From Erythrobacteraceae bacterium (GTDB taxonomy: Bacteria; Pseudomonadota; Alphaproteobacteria; Sphingomonadales; Sphingomonadaceae): a stretch of DNA of 41,803 nucleotides. The position numbers were made by a program, and so were the translations under genes. The stretch's first letter is position 1. The number at the start of each line of letters is the position of its first letter. Location: contig JAHEAW010000006.1 of the NCBI GenBank assembly GCA_024642545.1, positions 1-41,803 of the forward strand. The letters run 5' to 3'. Positions 15,646-24,600 of the stretch are shown piece after piece. The notes beneath the pieces were generated by a model, which was given only the letters and a program-made list of their open reading frames with translations, was not told the DNA's origin and ran no database searches.

Positions 15646-17355
15646 ATGGCAACATCTGCCAACCCTACGCGCGACGATTTCGAAGCGCTTCTCAACGAAC
15701 AACTTGGCGGTGCAGGCGAAGACGGCTTTGAAGGCCGCGTCGTCAAAGGCACCGTGACCTCAATCGAAGGCGGCTTCGCCGTGATCGACGTTGGCCTCAA
15801 AAGCGAAGGCCGGATTGACCTTAAGGAATTCAACCGCGGCGAAGAAGGCCACGGCCTGACCGTTGGCGATGAAGTCGAAGTCTATGTCGACCGCGTCGAG
15901 AATGCCGACGGTGAAGCCATGCTCAGCCGCGACCGCGCTCGTCGCGAAGCCGCGTGGGACAAGCTGGAAAGCGAATTTGGCGAAGGCGTCCGCGTCGAGG
16001 GCCGTATCTTCGGCCGGGTCAAGGGCGGCTTCACTGTCGATCTCGACGGTGCCGTGGCCTTCCTGCCCGGTTCGCAGGTCGATATCCGCCCTGTGCGCGA
16101 TGTCACCCCCCTGATGGAAATTCCGCAGCCGTTTCAGATCCTCAAGATGGATCGCCGCCGCGGCAATATCGTGGTCTCGCGCCGCGCCGTGCTGGAAGAA
16201 ACCCGCGCTGAACAGCGTAACGAACTGATCGGTGAGCTGGCAGAAGGCCAGGTGATCGACGGCGTTGTGAAGAACATCACCGATTACGGTGCATTCGTGG
16301 ATCTGGGCGGTATCGACGGGCTGCTGCATGTCACCGACATGAGCTACAAGCGCGTCAATCACCCCAGCGAAGTGATCAACATCGGTGATACTGTCACTGT
16401 CCAGATCGTGCGCATCAACAGCGATACGCAGCGCATCAGCCTGGGCATGAAGCAGTTGGAAAGCGATCCCTGGGACGGTGTTGCAGCCAAATATCCGGTT
16501 GGCATGAAGATGTCTGGCGTGGTTACCAACATCACCGAATATGGCGCTTTCGTGGAAATCGAAGCAGGCATCGAAGGCCTGGTCCATGTTTCCGAAATGA
16601 GCTGGACCAAAAAGAACGTCCATCCCGGCAAGATCGTTTCGACCAGCCAGGAAGTCGACGTGGTCGTGCTCGAAGTGGACTCTGAAAAGCGCCGGATCAG
16701 CCTTGGCCTCAAGCAGGCTCAGGGCAATCCTTGGGAAGAATTCGCTTCCAGGCACCCGGTCGGCTCGACCGTCACCGGCGAAGTCAAGAACGCGACCGAA
16801 TTCGGCCTGTTCATCGGCCTCGATGGCGATGTCGATGGCATGGTTCACATGTCCGATATCGCGTGGGGCATTTCGGGCGAAGACGCACTGGCGCTGCACC
16901 GCAAGGGTGAAGAAGTTCAGGCTGTCGTACTCGATGTCGACACTGACAAGGAACGCATCAGCCTGGGCATGAAGCAGCTCGAAAAAGGCGCGCCGACTGC
17001 AGAAGGAGCTGCTGGCGGCAGCGCACTGAAGCGCAACGACGTGGTCACAGTCAGCGTCCTCGAAGTGCGCGATGGCGGCCTCGAGGTGCAAGTTGGCGAA
17101 GATGGCGCGACCGGCTTTATCAAGCGTTCGGACCTTGGCCGTGACCGTGACGAGCAGCGTCCCGACCGCTTCCAGCCGGGCCAGAAGATTGATGCGATGG
17201 TCATTGGTTTTGACCGATCCAAGAAGCCTAACTTTTCCATCAAGGCGCGTCAGATCGCAGAAGAGAAGGAAGCCGTGGCACAGTTTGGTTCATCCGATTC
17301 GGGTGCATCGCTGGGCGACATTCTCGGCGAAGCGCTGAAGGGCAAAAGCGAGTAA
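15646..17355 (+). CDS. rpsA: 30S ribosomal protein S1
   Basis: S1 binds mRNA leaders and unfolds them for initiation. The 569-residue protein contains six S1 RNA-binding domains at about 31-96, 114-180, 201-269, 286-356, 373-444 and 464-536. Domains 3-5 are the most canonical (for example GVVKNITDYGAFVDLGGIDGLLHVTDMS). The C-terminus (SGASLGDILGEALKGK) is typical of alphaproteobacterial S1. AGGAAA lies about 12 bp before ATG 15646. The gene follows cmk after a long gap and ends at a strong terminator. Confidence 0.97.
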   Translation: MATSANPTRDDFEALLNEQLGGAGEDGFEGRVVKGTVTSIEGGFAVIDVGLKSEGRIDLKEFNRGEEGHGLTVGDEVEVYVDRVENADGEAMLSRDRARREAAWDKLESEFGEGVRVEGRIFGRVKGGFTVDLDGAVAFLPGSQVDIRPVRDVTPLMEIPQPFQILKMDRRRGNIVVSRRAVLEETRAEQRNELIGELAEGQVIDGVVKNITDYGAFVDLGGIDGLLHVTDMSYKRVNHPSEVINIGDTVTVQIVRINSDTQRISLGMKQLESDPWDGVAAKYPVGMKMSGVVTNITEYGAFVEIEAGIEGLVHVSEMSWTKKNVHPGKIVSTSQEVDVVVLEVDSEKRRISLGLKQAQGNPWEEFASRHPVGSTVTGEVKNATEFGLFIGLDGDVDGMVHMSDIAWGISGEDALALHRKGEEVQAVVLDVDTDKERISLGMKQLEKGAPTAEGAAGGSALKRNDVVTVSVLEVRDGGLEVQVGEDGATGFIKRSDLGRDRDEQRPDRFQPGQKIDAMVIGFDRSKKPNFSIKARQIAEEKEAVAQFGSSDSGASLGDILGEALKGKSE

Positions 17356-17400
17356 TCGCACCTGCGTTGGGCGCTCCTGCGAAGGTGGGGATGCCAATTG

Positions 17401-17436
17401 AAAGGCCCGCTTGCCCATTTCGGCAGGCGGGCCTTT
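17401..17436 (+). terminator. terminator after rpsA
   Basis: A 15-bp stem with one mismatch/wobble (17401-17415 with 17422-17436) encloses a 6-nt loop and begins and ends in AAAGG/CCTTT. It lies 45 bp past the rpsA stop. The U-run is short (TTTC), so termination may be moderate. It also lies upstream of gloB, which argues against starting that gene at 17398. Confidence 0.8.
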
Positions 17437-17469
17437 CCTACTGTGGCACCAGCGCGTATTGTGCCGCTC

Positions 17470-18228
17470 ATGCTTCAGATTCACCAATTTCCCTGCCTGT
17501 TCGATAATTACGGATATCTTCTCCATGATCCTGCCAGCGGCGAGACGGTGTGTATCGATACACCTGACGCCGCCGAATATCTCACGCAGGCGCAGACCAA
17601 GGGCTGGACCATCACGCAGATATGGAACACGCATTGGCACCCTGACCATGCAGGCGGCAATCAGGCGATCAAGGATGCCACCGGCTGTACGATCACTGCC
17701 CCTTTGGCTGAGGCCGCGCGCATTGCCGGGATCGACCGTGAGGTCTCCCACGGCGATACGGTCAAGCTAGGCGGCTATAGTGCCGCTGTCATCGATGTCG
17801 GCGGGCACACGCTGGGTCACGTGGCGTATCACGTGCCAGAGGCTGAAATAGCGATGGTCGGCGATGCAGTGTTTGCACTGGGCTGCGGCAGAATGTTTGA
17901 AGGCACTCCGCGGCAATTCTGGGCCAGCCTCCAGCGGGTCAAGGCACTACCGGCAGATACGATGCTGTACTGCGCACATGAATATACCGAAGCCAATGCC
18001 AAATTCGCAGTTCATGCTGATCCCGGTAATGTCGCACTGGCCGACTACGCAGTTGAAATTGCCGACAAGCGCAGCCGGACCGAGCGGACTGTACCGATGC
18101 CACTGGCACGCGAATTGGCAACCAATCCTTTCCTGCGGGCAGATGATCCCGTGCTGATGGCCAAATGGGGCGGCAGGACGCCGGAAGATACCTTTGCAGC
18201 GCTGCGTGCAGCAAAGGACAGCTTCTAG
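17470..18228 (+). CDS. gloB: hydroxyacylglutathione hydrolase (glyoxalase II)
   Basis: GloB hydrolyses S-lactoylglutathione, the second step of methylglyoxal detoxification. The 252-residue metallo-beta-lactamase-fold protein has THWHPDH at 54-60 (His55, His57, Asp59, His60), GGHTLGH, GDAVFALGCGRMFEG and HEYT in the expected order. The C-terminal substrate-binding region RELATNPFLR follows. ATG 17470 was chosen because it places the first strand MLQIHQFPCLFDNYGY at the N-terminus and clears the rpsA terminator. It converges with the ATP synthase F0 operon across a short terminator region. Confidence 0.94.
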   Translation: MLQIHQFPCLFDNYGYLLHDPASGETVCIDTPDAAEYLTQAQTKGWTITQIWNTHWHPDHAGGNQAIKDATGCTITAPLAEAARIAGIDREVSHGDTVKLGGYSAAVIDVGGHTLGHVAYHVPEAEIAMVGDAVFALGCGRMFEGTPRQFWASLQRVKALPADTMLYCAHEYTEANAKFAVHADPGNVALADYAVEIADKRSRTERTVPMPLARELATNPFLRADDPVLMAKWGGRTPEDTFAALRAAKDSF

Positions 18229-18232
18229 AACG

Positions 18233-18257
18233 AAAAAGGGCGACCCGCAGGCCGCCC
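18233..18257 (-). terminator. terminator after the F0 ATP synthase operon
   Basis: On the minus strand, GGGCGGCC (18250-18257) pairs with GGTCGCCC (18238-18245) around a 4-nt loop. TTTTTC follows. It lies 30 bp past the atpF stop and between the converging gloB and atpF genes. Confidence 0.85.
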
Positions 18258-18287
18258 GTTTGCAGACACTAAGAAGCAGCAATCAGC

Positions 18288-18860
18288 TCAGATTTCTCCG
18301 ATCAGTTGGTCAGCCAGCTTGCTATCAGCAGCGGCGTCATGACCTTCGACAATCAGGCCCTTGGCAGCCACCGCAGCAGCGCTTGCGGCCTTCTGGCGTA
18401 CTTCGTTCACGGCATTGCGTTCAGCCGACGCAATCTTGTCTTCTGCCATCTTCTTGCGCCGAGCGATCATGGCCTTGCCGTCCGCCTCAGCCTTGGCCAG
18501 GATCGATTCCGCTTCTGCCTGCGCGCCATGAACCATGGCTTCGGCATGCTCTTCAGCTTCCTTCATCTTGACCACATATTCATCACGCAAAGCTTCCGCT
18601 TCGGCGCGCAGTGCCTTTGCTTCATCCAGTTCTGCCTTGATCGCGGCAATGCCCTTGTCGAGCCCGCCCACGATCATCGCCGGAACCTTTTTCCAGATCA
18701 TGATCAGGAATAGCAGGAACATCGCCGAAGAGACGATCTGGAACGGCGCAAGGCCAAACAGTTCAGGTTCAGCGTGCGGCACTTCGGTGTGTTCGGTATG
18801 CGTGGCCGCAGCTGCCGACTGCATAGACGTCATGTCCGGAGCAACTGTCGTATCAGGCAT
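18288..18860 (-). CDS. atpF: ATP synthase F0 subunit b
   Basis: Subunit b forms the peripheral stalk that holds F1 against the a subunit. The 190 residues have an unusually long polar N-terminus, then one transmembrane helix (about 40-60, FQIVSSAMFLLFLIMIW). A long charged helix rich in Ala, Glu, Lys and Arg follows, consistent with the stalk coiled coil. ATG 18860 follows a GTG at 18863; both overlap the end of the b' gene. It is the last gene of the F0 operon. Confidence 0.93.
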   Translation of the reverse strand: MPDTTVAPDMTSMQSAAAATHTEHTEVPHAEPELFGLAPFQIVSSAMFLLFLIMIWKKVPAMIVGGLDKGIAAIKAELDEAKALRAEAEALRDEYVVKMKEAEEHAEAMVHGAQAEAESILAKAEADGKAMIARRKKMAEDKIASAERNAVNEVRQKAASAAAVAAKGLIVEGHDAAADSKLADQLIGEI

Positions 18861-19347
18861 CACTCATCGCCTTCTTGACTGCGCTGTTGGCTTTGGCGGC
18901 GGTAACTTTAAGCCCCGCAATTCGCTGCACGATGTCCTGAGCGGCTTCAGCAGCCACGCCTTCGACTTCGGCCAACGCAGAAACGCGGGCAGCATCAATG
19001 TCAGCCTCAGCCTCAGCAAGCTTTGCGTCGAGCCGCTTTTGGGCAGCGGCCAGCTTACTTTCGCTATCGGCAGCGGCCTTGGCCTTGGCTTCCACCACGA
19101 TCGCATGCGCGGAAGCACGATTTTCATTCTCGCGCCGCCGCCAGTTTTCTTCTTCTTCGTCAGCCTTTTCCCGCGCTGCCGTGGCAGCAGCAAGATCACC
19201 GGAAATCCGCTGATCGCGCAGGTCCACTGTGCTCATAACCTTGGGCACCATCCCGCGGCCGACAAATACAAAGACAATGCCGAAAAACACCAGCAACCAG
19301 AAAATCTGGCTGGAGTAAGTTTGGGCAAGCTGGGCAATTTGAGGCAT
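18853..19347 (-). CDS. ATP synthase F0 subunit b'
   Basis: This is a second stalk subunit of 164 residues, with a transmembrane helix near the N-terminus (about 13-33, SSQIFWLLVFFGIVFVFVGRG). The motif GMVPKVMSTVDLRDQRISGDL is typical of b'. A long Ala/Glu/Lys coiled coil follows. Alphaproteobacteria and phototrophs carry paired b and b' subunits forming a heterodimeric stalk instead of the b2 homodimer of E. coli. It overlaps the b gene by 8 bp and lies 80 bp after atpE. Confidence 0.93.
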   Translation of the reverse strand: MPQIAQLAQTYSSQIFWLLVFFGIVFVFVGRGMVPKVMSTVDLRDQRISGDLAAATAAREKADEEEENWRRRENENRASAHAIVVEAKAKAAADSESKLAAAQKRLDAKLAEAEADIDAARVSALAEVEGVAAEAAQDIVQRIAGLKVTAAKANSAVKKAMSDA

Positions 19348-19427
19348 GGGCTGCGGTCCAGTAGATCAGACAAAGCGGCAATGCGGGCGGCGCGGCGCAA
19401 TGCCCCGCACCGCCTGCATCGACAAGA

Positions 19428-19652
19428 TCAGACGAAGATCAGTATCATTGCGACGACGAATGCGAGCAGACCCAGAAGTTCGGTCACTGCGAAGCCAACG
19501 AACAGGCGGCCCTGCTGGCCGTCTGCAGCACCCGGATTCCGCAGTGCGCTGGAGAGGAAGCTCCCCCAGATGTTGCCCACACCGACAGCCGCGAGGCCCG
19601 TTCCGATTGCAGCAAGACCTGCACCAATCATTTTTGCAGCTTGAGGATCCAT
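19428..19652 (-). CDS. atpE: ATP synthase F0 subunit c
   Basis: This is the proteolipid of the rotating c-ring. The 74 residues form two hydrophobic helices joined by the polar loop ALRNPGAADGQQGRLFVGF. Helix 2 has the proton-carrying carboxylate as Glu in AVTELLGLLAF, as is common in alphaproteobacteria (E. coli uses Asp). The Gly/Ala repeats AGLAAIGTGLAAVGVG in helix 1 pack the ring. ATG 19652 was chosen over one at 19673 because AAAGGAAA lies 8 bases upstream and the N-terminus MDPQAAKMIGAG fits the family. Confidence 0.95.
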   Translation of the reverse strand: MDPQAAKMIGAGLAAIGTGLAAVGVGNIWGSFLSSALRNPGAADGQQGRLFVGFAVTELLGLLAFVVAMILIFV

Positions 19653-19696
19653 TGTTATTTCCTTTTCATTCAATTCAATAGGGTTGAACTTGGTTC

Positions 19697-20485
19697 TTAG
19701 TGAAGGTTTTCAGCATCATTAATGTAAAACACTGTGAGCAGCGCAAACACATAGGCCTGGATGCCCGAAACCAGAATTTCCAGCGCACAAATGCCGATCA
19801 TCAGCAGATAGCTCGGCAAGCCAACTACGCCAGCCCATAGCGGACCGGCATTGGTTCCGTCGATGACGAAGCTGGACAACACTTCCAGCAGCACATGACC
19901 GGCCATCATTGCGACAAACAGTCGCAGTGCCAGGCTGAATGGCCGCAGGATGAAGGAGAAGATTTCGATGACAAAGATGACCGGGATCATCGGTACAGGC
20001 GTTCCGCTAGGCACAAACAGAGAGAAGAAATGCAGACCATGCTTCCAAAAGCCGACTACCAGCACGATTGATATCGTTATGAGCGCAAGCACTCCGGTGA
20101 CGGTAAAGTGACTTGTGAAGGTAAACGGATGCAAGCCGATAACGCCAAGTGGCAACAGGCCCAGCATATTGGCAAACAGGATGAACATGAACAGCGAGAA
20201 CACATAGGGCATATATTTACGCCCGTTATTGCCGATGTTGGCCTGCAGCATGTTATCGATAAAGCCGGTGAAAAATTCCACTGCCATCTGCCACCGTCCT
20301 GGCACCAGCTCACGCTTCATGCCGCCTGCGACGAACACGATCAGCGCGAGTGCAGCAAACGCCATCCACAGCGCGCTGTTGGTGAATGCAATATTGAAGC
20401 CCGCCAGCGTCCAGTCGGCCGATCCGCCCAGAGGCGCAATCGTAAACTGGTGCATAGGATCTAATTTTGCCACTTCGGCTGCCAC
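19697..20485 (-). CDS. atpB: ATP synthase F0 subunit a
   Basis: Subunit a carries the proton half-channels beside the c-ring. The 262-residue protein has several membrane helices. The essential arginine lies in the motif SLALRLFVAMMAGHVLLEVL, and the C-terminal helix is ALEILVSGIQAYVFALLTVFYI. It also shows MPYVFSLFMFILFANMLGLLPLG, characteristic of the family. It is 42 bp downstream of atpI and 44 bp upstream of atpE. Confidence 0.96.
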   Translation of the reverse strand: MAAEVAKLDPMHQFTIAPLGGSADWTLAGFNIAFTNSALWMAFAALALIVFVAGGMKRELVPGRWQMAVEFFTGFIDNMLQANIGNNGRKYMPYVFSLFMFILFANMLGLLPLGVIGLHPFTFTSHFTVTGVLALITISIVLVVGFWKHGLHFFSLFVPSGTPVPMIPVIFVIEIFSFILRPFSLALRLFVAMMAGHVLLEVLSSFVIDGTNAGPLWAGVVGLPSYLLMIGICALEILVSGIQAYVFALLTVFYINDAENLH

Positions 20486-20527
20486 GATCTTGACGTCCCT
20501 AAGCCACTTAAACGATCGCGCCCCTGC

Positions 20528-20863
20528 TTACCCCTCTGGAGGAGTGTCGCCGGGCCGCAAATTCGCTATCCGGAAAATGTTCCTGAAGGCAACGACAATC
20601 CCAATGAACAGCATCGCCAACAGTCCCCAGGGCGAAGTGCCAGCGAAGGTATCAATTACCCAGCCAATCACCAAACCGCCAAGAATCCCGCCAAGAAGGT
20701 CCGCCATCACCCGGTTGGCGCTGCGATAATTCGCATCGACGCCGGACGACTTGGGCCGGTTACGGTCTTCTTCACGCTCGCGTGCGGCTTTTAACCGCGC
20801 TTCGAGCGCGTCGATTCGCGCATCCTCAGCAATGGGTTCCCGTGCGGACTGATCGTCAACCAT
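20528..20863 (-). CDS. atpI: ATP synthase F0 assembly protein AtpI
   Basis: AtpI helps assemble the c-ring and may take part in Mg2+ handling. The 111 residues have a charged N-terminal helix (IDALEARLKAAREREED), then two membrane helices. The first holds DLLGGILGGLVIGWVIDTF, the glycine-rich AtpI signature; the second is GLLAMLFIGIVVAFRNIFR. The start at 20863 has AAAGGAG six bases upstream. It is the first gene of the F0 operon; the F1 genes are not in this window, which is the usual split in alphaproteobacteria. Confidence 0.92.
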   Translation of the reverse strand: MVDDQSAREPIAEDARIDALEARLKAAREREEDRNRPKSSGVDANYRSANRVMADLLGGILGGLVIGWVIDTFAGTSPWGLLAMLFIGIVVAFRNIFRIANLRPGDTPPEG

Positions 20864-20991
20864 GCCAAACTCCTTTTACGGGAATGCTAGGCATGGGCAA
20901 GACCTGCCCGCCGAGGGCGCCGCCCCCTTAGGCGGGGGGTATTTTGAAGTCAACCGGTGTAGGCCCGGACGGCGCGGAGTATTTCGCAGTT

Positions 20992-21390
20992 CTATGCCGG
21001 GCAGCGGCTGTCGCGCTGCGGTGGGGCATTGGTCCGGGTCTGCCAGCTGCCATCGGGTGCCTGATATTTTTCCCCGGGAACTGTACGAGCAATCGCCACG
21101 CAGCCCGCAGTAATCGCATATTCTTCCATCGTCGCATTGGCGGCCTGTGCCTTGTCCGCATAAACCGCGCGCCGCTTGATATTGATGTCATTGACCAAAC
21201 GCTGGAGATCGGCCGTAGATGCACCAACAATACCCAGATAGCCGTCCATCTTTTCCCCAACTTTGCCTGATGCACGGGCAGCTTCATAGGCGGGATCGCG
21301 CTGCGCATAGGCTGTGCCTGCCACGCCGCCCACAGCCATTAACGCTGCCACGCCGGCCAGAACAACTCGCTTCATCACATTGCTCATCAT
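20992..21390 (-). CDS. ydbL: YdbL-like periplasmic protein (DUF1318)
   Basis: This is a secreted protein of about 132 residues. The signal peptide (MKRVVLAGVAALMAVGGVAGTAYAQ) is followed by DPAYEAARASGKVGEKMDGYLGIV, which matches the YdbL family. A Cys pair (AGCVAIA and the terminal RDSRCPA) could form a disulfide. In E. coli YdbL acts with YdbH and YnbE in outer-membrane lipid homeostasis, possibly tuning assembly of YnbE on YdbH. It is the last gene of the same three-gene operon here. ATG 21390 was chosen for a GGA 7 bp upstream; ATG at 21402 is also in frame. Confidence 0.82.
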   Translation of the reverse strand: MMSNVMKRVVLAGVAALMAVGGVAGTAYAQRDPAYEAARASGKVGEKMDGYLGIVGASTADLQRLVNDINIKRRAVYADKAQAANATMEEYAITAGCVAIARTVPGEKYQAPDGSWQTRTNAPPQRDSRCPA

Positions 21391-21416
21391 CTCAAATTCC
21401 ATTCAAAATCTGCCAG

Positions 21417-21677
21417 TCAAAAAATATCGGCATTCTCTTTGATCGTATTGTCGGCATCCTTGGCGAGCCGGTAAATTACTTCCTGGCGGATGTTGATGTT
21501 CAGTTCGATCACGATCGGCTTATCCGGCGAGCTGACGGAAATGCATCCGCTCAGCAAAGCTGTGGCTGCTATCATGATCGGCACTGTCCAGCGCCGTCCA
21601 GAAGGTTTGGAATGCTCATCCCGCATAGGAGGAAATGTCGCACCCTCACCTGTCCAGGTCAATTCGGCTTTCGTCAT
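21417..21677 (-). CDS. ynbE: YnbE-like outer-membrane lipoprotein
   Basis: These 86 residues have a lipobox LLSGC with the lipidated cysteine at position 45 from the first ATG. The mature part (PDKPIVIELNINIRQEVIYRLAKDADNTIKENADIF) matches YnbE, which forms an outer-membrane oligomer that caps YdbH. ATG 21677 overlaps the ydbH stop (ATGA) but gives a long n-region. ATG 21626 would give a more normal signal peptide, with RRW before the hydrophobic core. Neither has a strong ribosome-binding site, so the start is uncertain. Confidence 0.82.
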   Translation of the reverse strand: MTKAELTWTGEGATFPPMRDEHSKPSGRRWTVPIMIAATALLSGCISVSSPDKPIVIELNINIRQEVIYRLAKDADNTIKENADIF

Positions 21678-24600
21678 GGCAGTTTCTCGCTTTCTGCGCT
21701 CTGAACAGGTGGTTCAGGGAAGGTAGGTTTTGAAGGTTTTGCCAAGGGCTGCAGTGCAGCCTTAATTGCCGGCGGATCGCTGGGGATCAGGCCCAATTCG
21801 CGCGGGTCCCGGACAAAGGCTGGATCGTACATCGACTTTAAGGAGGTGATAAGTTGATAGAATGGCGCATGAATATTGACGTTGAACTTGACCGGCAGCT
21901 TCGCAATTTGCTTGGTGATGAAATTGCGCTTTGCCCCGTTGCCCTGTGTCACCCCGTCGAACTTCACATTTGTCACAAGTTCGCCAGTAAGTGATCCGTT
22001 CATGACGACCCGCATTTCGCGGTAATTGAGGCTGCGCAAGGTGTTGAAAGCGAAATTCGCCATCGGGGACAGGTCTTTGTAAGTTAGCCCGCCAACATAC
22101 GAGACATTGCCGCCCGGTGACCGTGAAGCCAGTACCCCATCTTCGACCCGGCCATTGCCCAAAGCATCAAACACCAGTGGAATTGTACCATCGAACTTGC
22201 CAGTAGCGCTGAGATTGCCTAGCTGCATCTGGGTCACAAATTGCGCAGCATCTGCTCCGGAAATCTTGAGCACATATGAGCGGGTCTCACTCGCCCCGAA
22301 GGTCATTGAAACGGGCTTGAGGTCCAGCGTCCCACCAAGAAAAGGCCAATGTCCGCCCTTGACGGAAAGCAGGTTGGTATCCTTGATATCAAAAGTGACA
22401 GAGCCATTATCGACCTCAATCCCGGGATTGATCGAAGCTATCTTGAGGGTCTGGTTGGGCGCCGTTGTAAGATTGAGCAGATCAGTAAAAATGACTTTGC
22501 CCGATGCGCCTTTGACCGGCCCGAATGCTGCTGCAAAATCCATGCCGCCGGATGCCACTTCACCCGAACTGGTGATTTTGCCCGCATCCCAGTCGATCCG
22601 GCCCTTGCCATTGATCTCACCATTAGCATTGGCGATGACGCCCAAGACCAGATCGGACAATTGATCAGGCTGCAATTTGTTGTCGAAACGCAGATGGTCG
22701 AGCAGCATGTCAGCGTGACCGGTCGAGCTATTCAAATTATGGTGAATATCGATCTTGACGATCTGACGGTCGCTTTGTCGCTCACGCAGCACTGCATCGG
22801 CAGTTAATTTGCTGTCAAACAGCGTGAGCGCAGCATCGCGTGCCAGCAGCGGCTTGAAACGCGGCACTGGCTGTCGGTCCTTCAGCGCAAACGCGGCATT
22901 GGCGATATGAAAGCTGCCACCGCGATATTCCCACGATCCGCTCGTATCGGTCAGATCGAGCGGAACAGCGGACAGCCTGATATCGGCGCCGGAGAAGGTC
23001 CCGCCAATGTCTCTACCCAGTTTTGCATCCAGATTGCTTATCGCAAATTTGTTCTCGCTATCAGGCGGCCCCAGCGCCACTTTCAGGTTCTGTCCCTTGA
23101 CCAGCCCCGGATAGGCAAAGCCGACCGCGCCGCTGGTAAGATGAATCGGTGTGCCGGCCAAGGTACCGTTGAGATCCAGCGCAGGAATTCCTGCAGCAAT
23201 CTGCATCCCATGGCCGCTGCTTTGCAGGATCGCCCGATCTTTTGCCGGACACAGCGTGAGATCATGCTGATCGAGTGAGAGGTTGGCAAACGCCAAATGC
23301 ACGAAGTGAATTTTCACGCAGCTGCGCCATAAGGCCAACCCGCTAGCGGGCGACCAATTGCCGCTGATCGGAATACGCAAACCATCGGCAGAGCCGCCCG
23401 GCAGCGGCCCGCTGGCGAGCAACTGCCCAGCAAACCCAAGCGCGCCGCCATGCCCCTGCGAAATCACCAGATCAGGGATCGCCAACGCGCCCGCACCTGC
23501 GGCAAATCGCTGCATATTCAAGCGAAACACAAGATTTCCGCCAGTAGAACTCTCCATCCGCCCCACGATCTTGGGCAAACCCGCTCCGCCGATCGCAATA
23601 TTGCCCGACAATCGCACCGGTGCAGCCCCCATGCTGCTGATCTGAACACGTGACAGCGACATGAGCTGGCGCCCGCTGCCACCATTCAAGCGCGCTTGCG
23701 GGATCATCAGGGTGGCGCCCTGCGCCGTTTTGCGAAAATTGACTTGCCCGGTCAGCCGGCTGCCTTTGGTTTCCCGATTCAAGCTGCTGCGGACCCGATC
23801 AATCAATGGACCGGCGAAGGATCCGCTCGCAAGTGATGACGCCGAAACCAGCGCCAGATCAGCCGCTGGCCCAAGGCGGACACCATTTCCTTCTACTTTT
23901 GCATCGGCGTCGATTTGCTCAAAATTCTCACGCGCCTGCAGCGATCCGTCCAGCGTCAGAACCGCCGCGTCGGCCTGCGCTGAGGCGAAGGCGCGCGCGG
24001 CCAAAGTGTATCGAACATCAAACGCTTTGTTCCGCCAGTCACCGCGTAGAGATCCCGTTAGCCCGCTGGCGCCTTTGTCAGCCTGACGCACTGTCCCGCT
24101 TTCAAACCGGCCATCGAGAGTGGCCGAAGTGAAGTTGGCGTTGCTGGTGGCATCCAGCTGCAACGCTGCTGCCTTGGCAGCGATCTTCTGCTGCGGACAT
24201 GTGAGCGTGCGCATTCGCACCGGGCCAGAGAAGTTTGGCTCCCCCAAACTCGATGAAACTGTTCCATAAAGGGTGACCGCTTCGGCGCTGCATCCGCCGA
24301 CTTTGATCTGCGGCGCAATGGCTGCGACAATGCCTTTAAAGCCATTATCGAGCATTCCCTTGCCCTCGGCCTTGATGCCAACCGGCCCGAAATCGCTCTC
24401 GATAAGCGCACGACCATCGTTCACAACAACATCGTAACGCGGCAGGCGCGGCGGCGCGCCCGTTTTGGCAAAGATGACCGGGTCGAGCGAGCCGAAGCTG
24501 AGCTTGCCGCTGCGGAAACTGCCATGAAGCCTAGCCTGGTCGAGTGTGATCTGGCCCAGTGTGGGAATGCCAAACCTGTACCGGATAGCTACCTCGGCCC

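Noticed and set aside
15760-17091. 443-codon open frame antisense to rpsA
   Set aside because: It lies entirely opposite S1, has no ribosome-binding site or family motif, and has the His/Asp-rich composition expected of the antisense of a GC-biased gene.
17372-17394. Short segment resembling the CCTGCGAAGG-type dispersed repeat after rpsA
   Set aside because: It is degenerate and present once here, so it cannot be told from chance without the whole genome.
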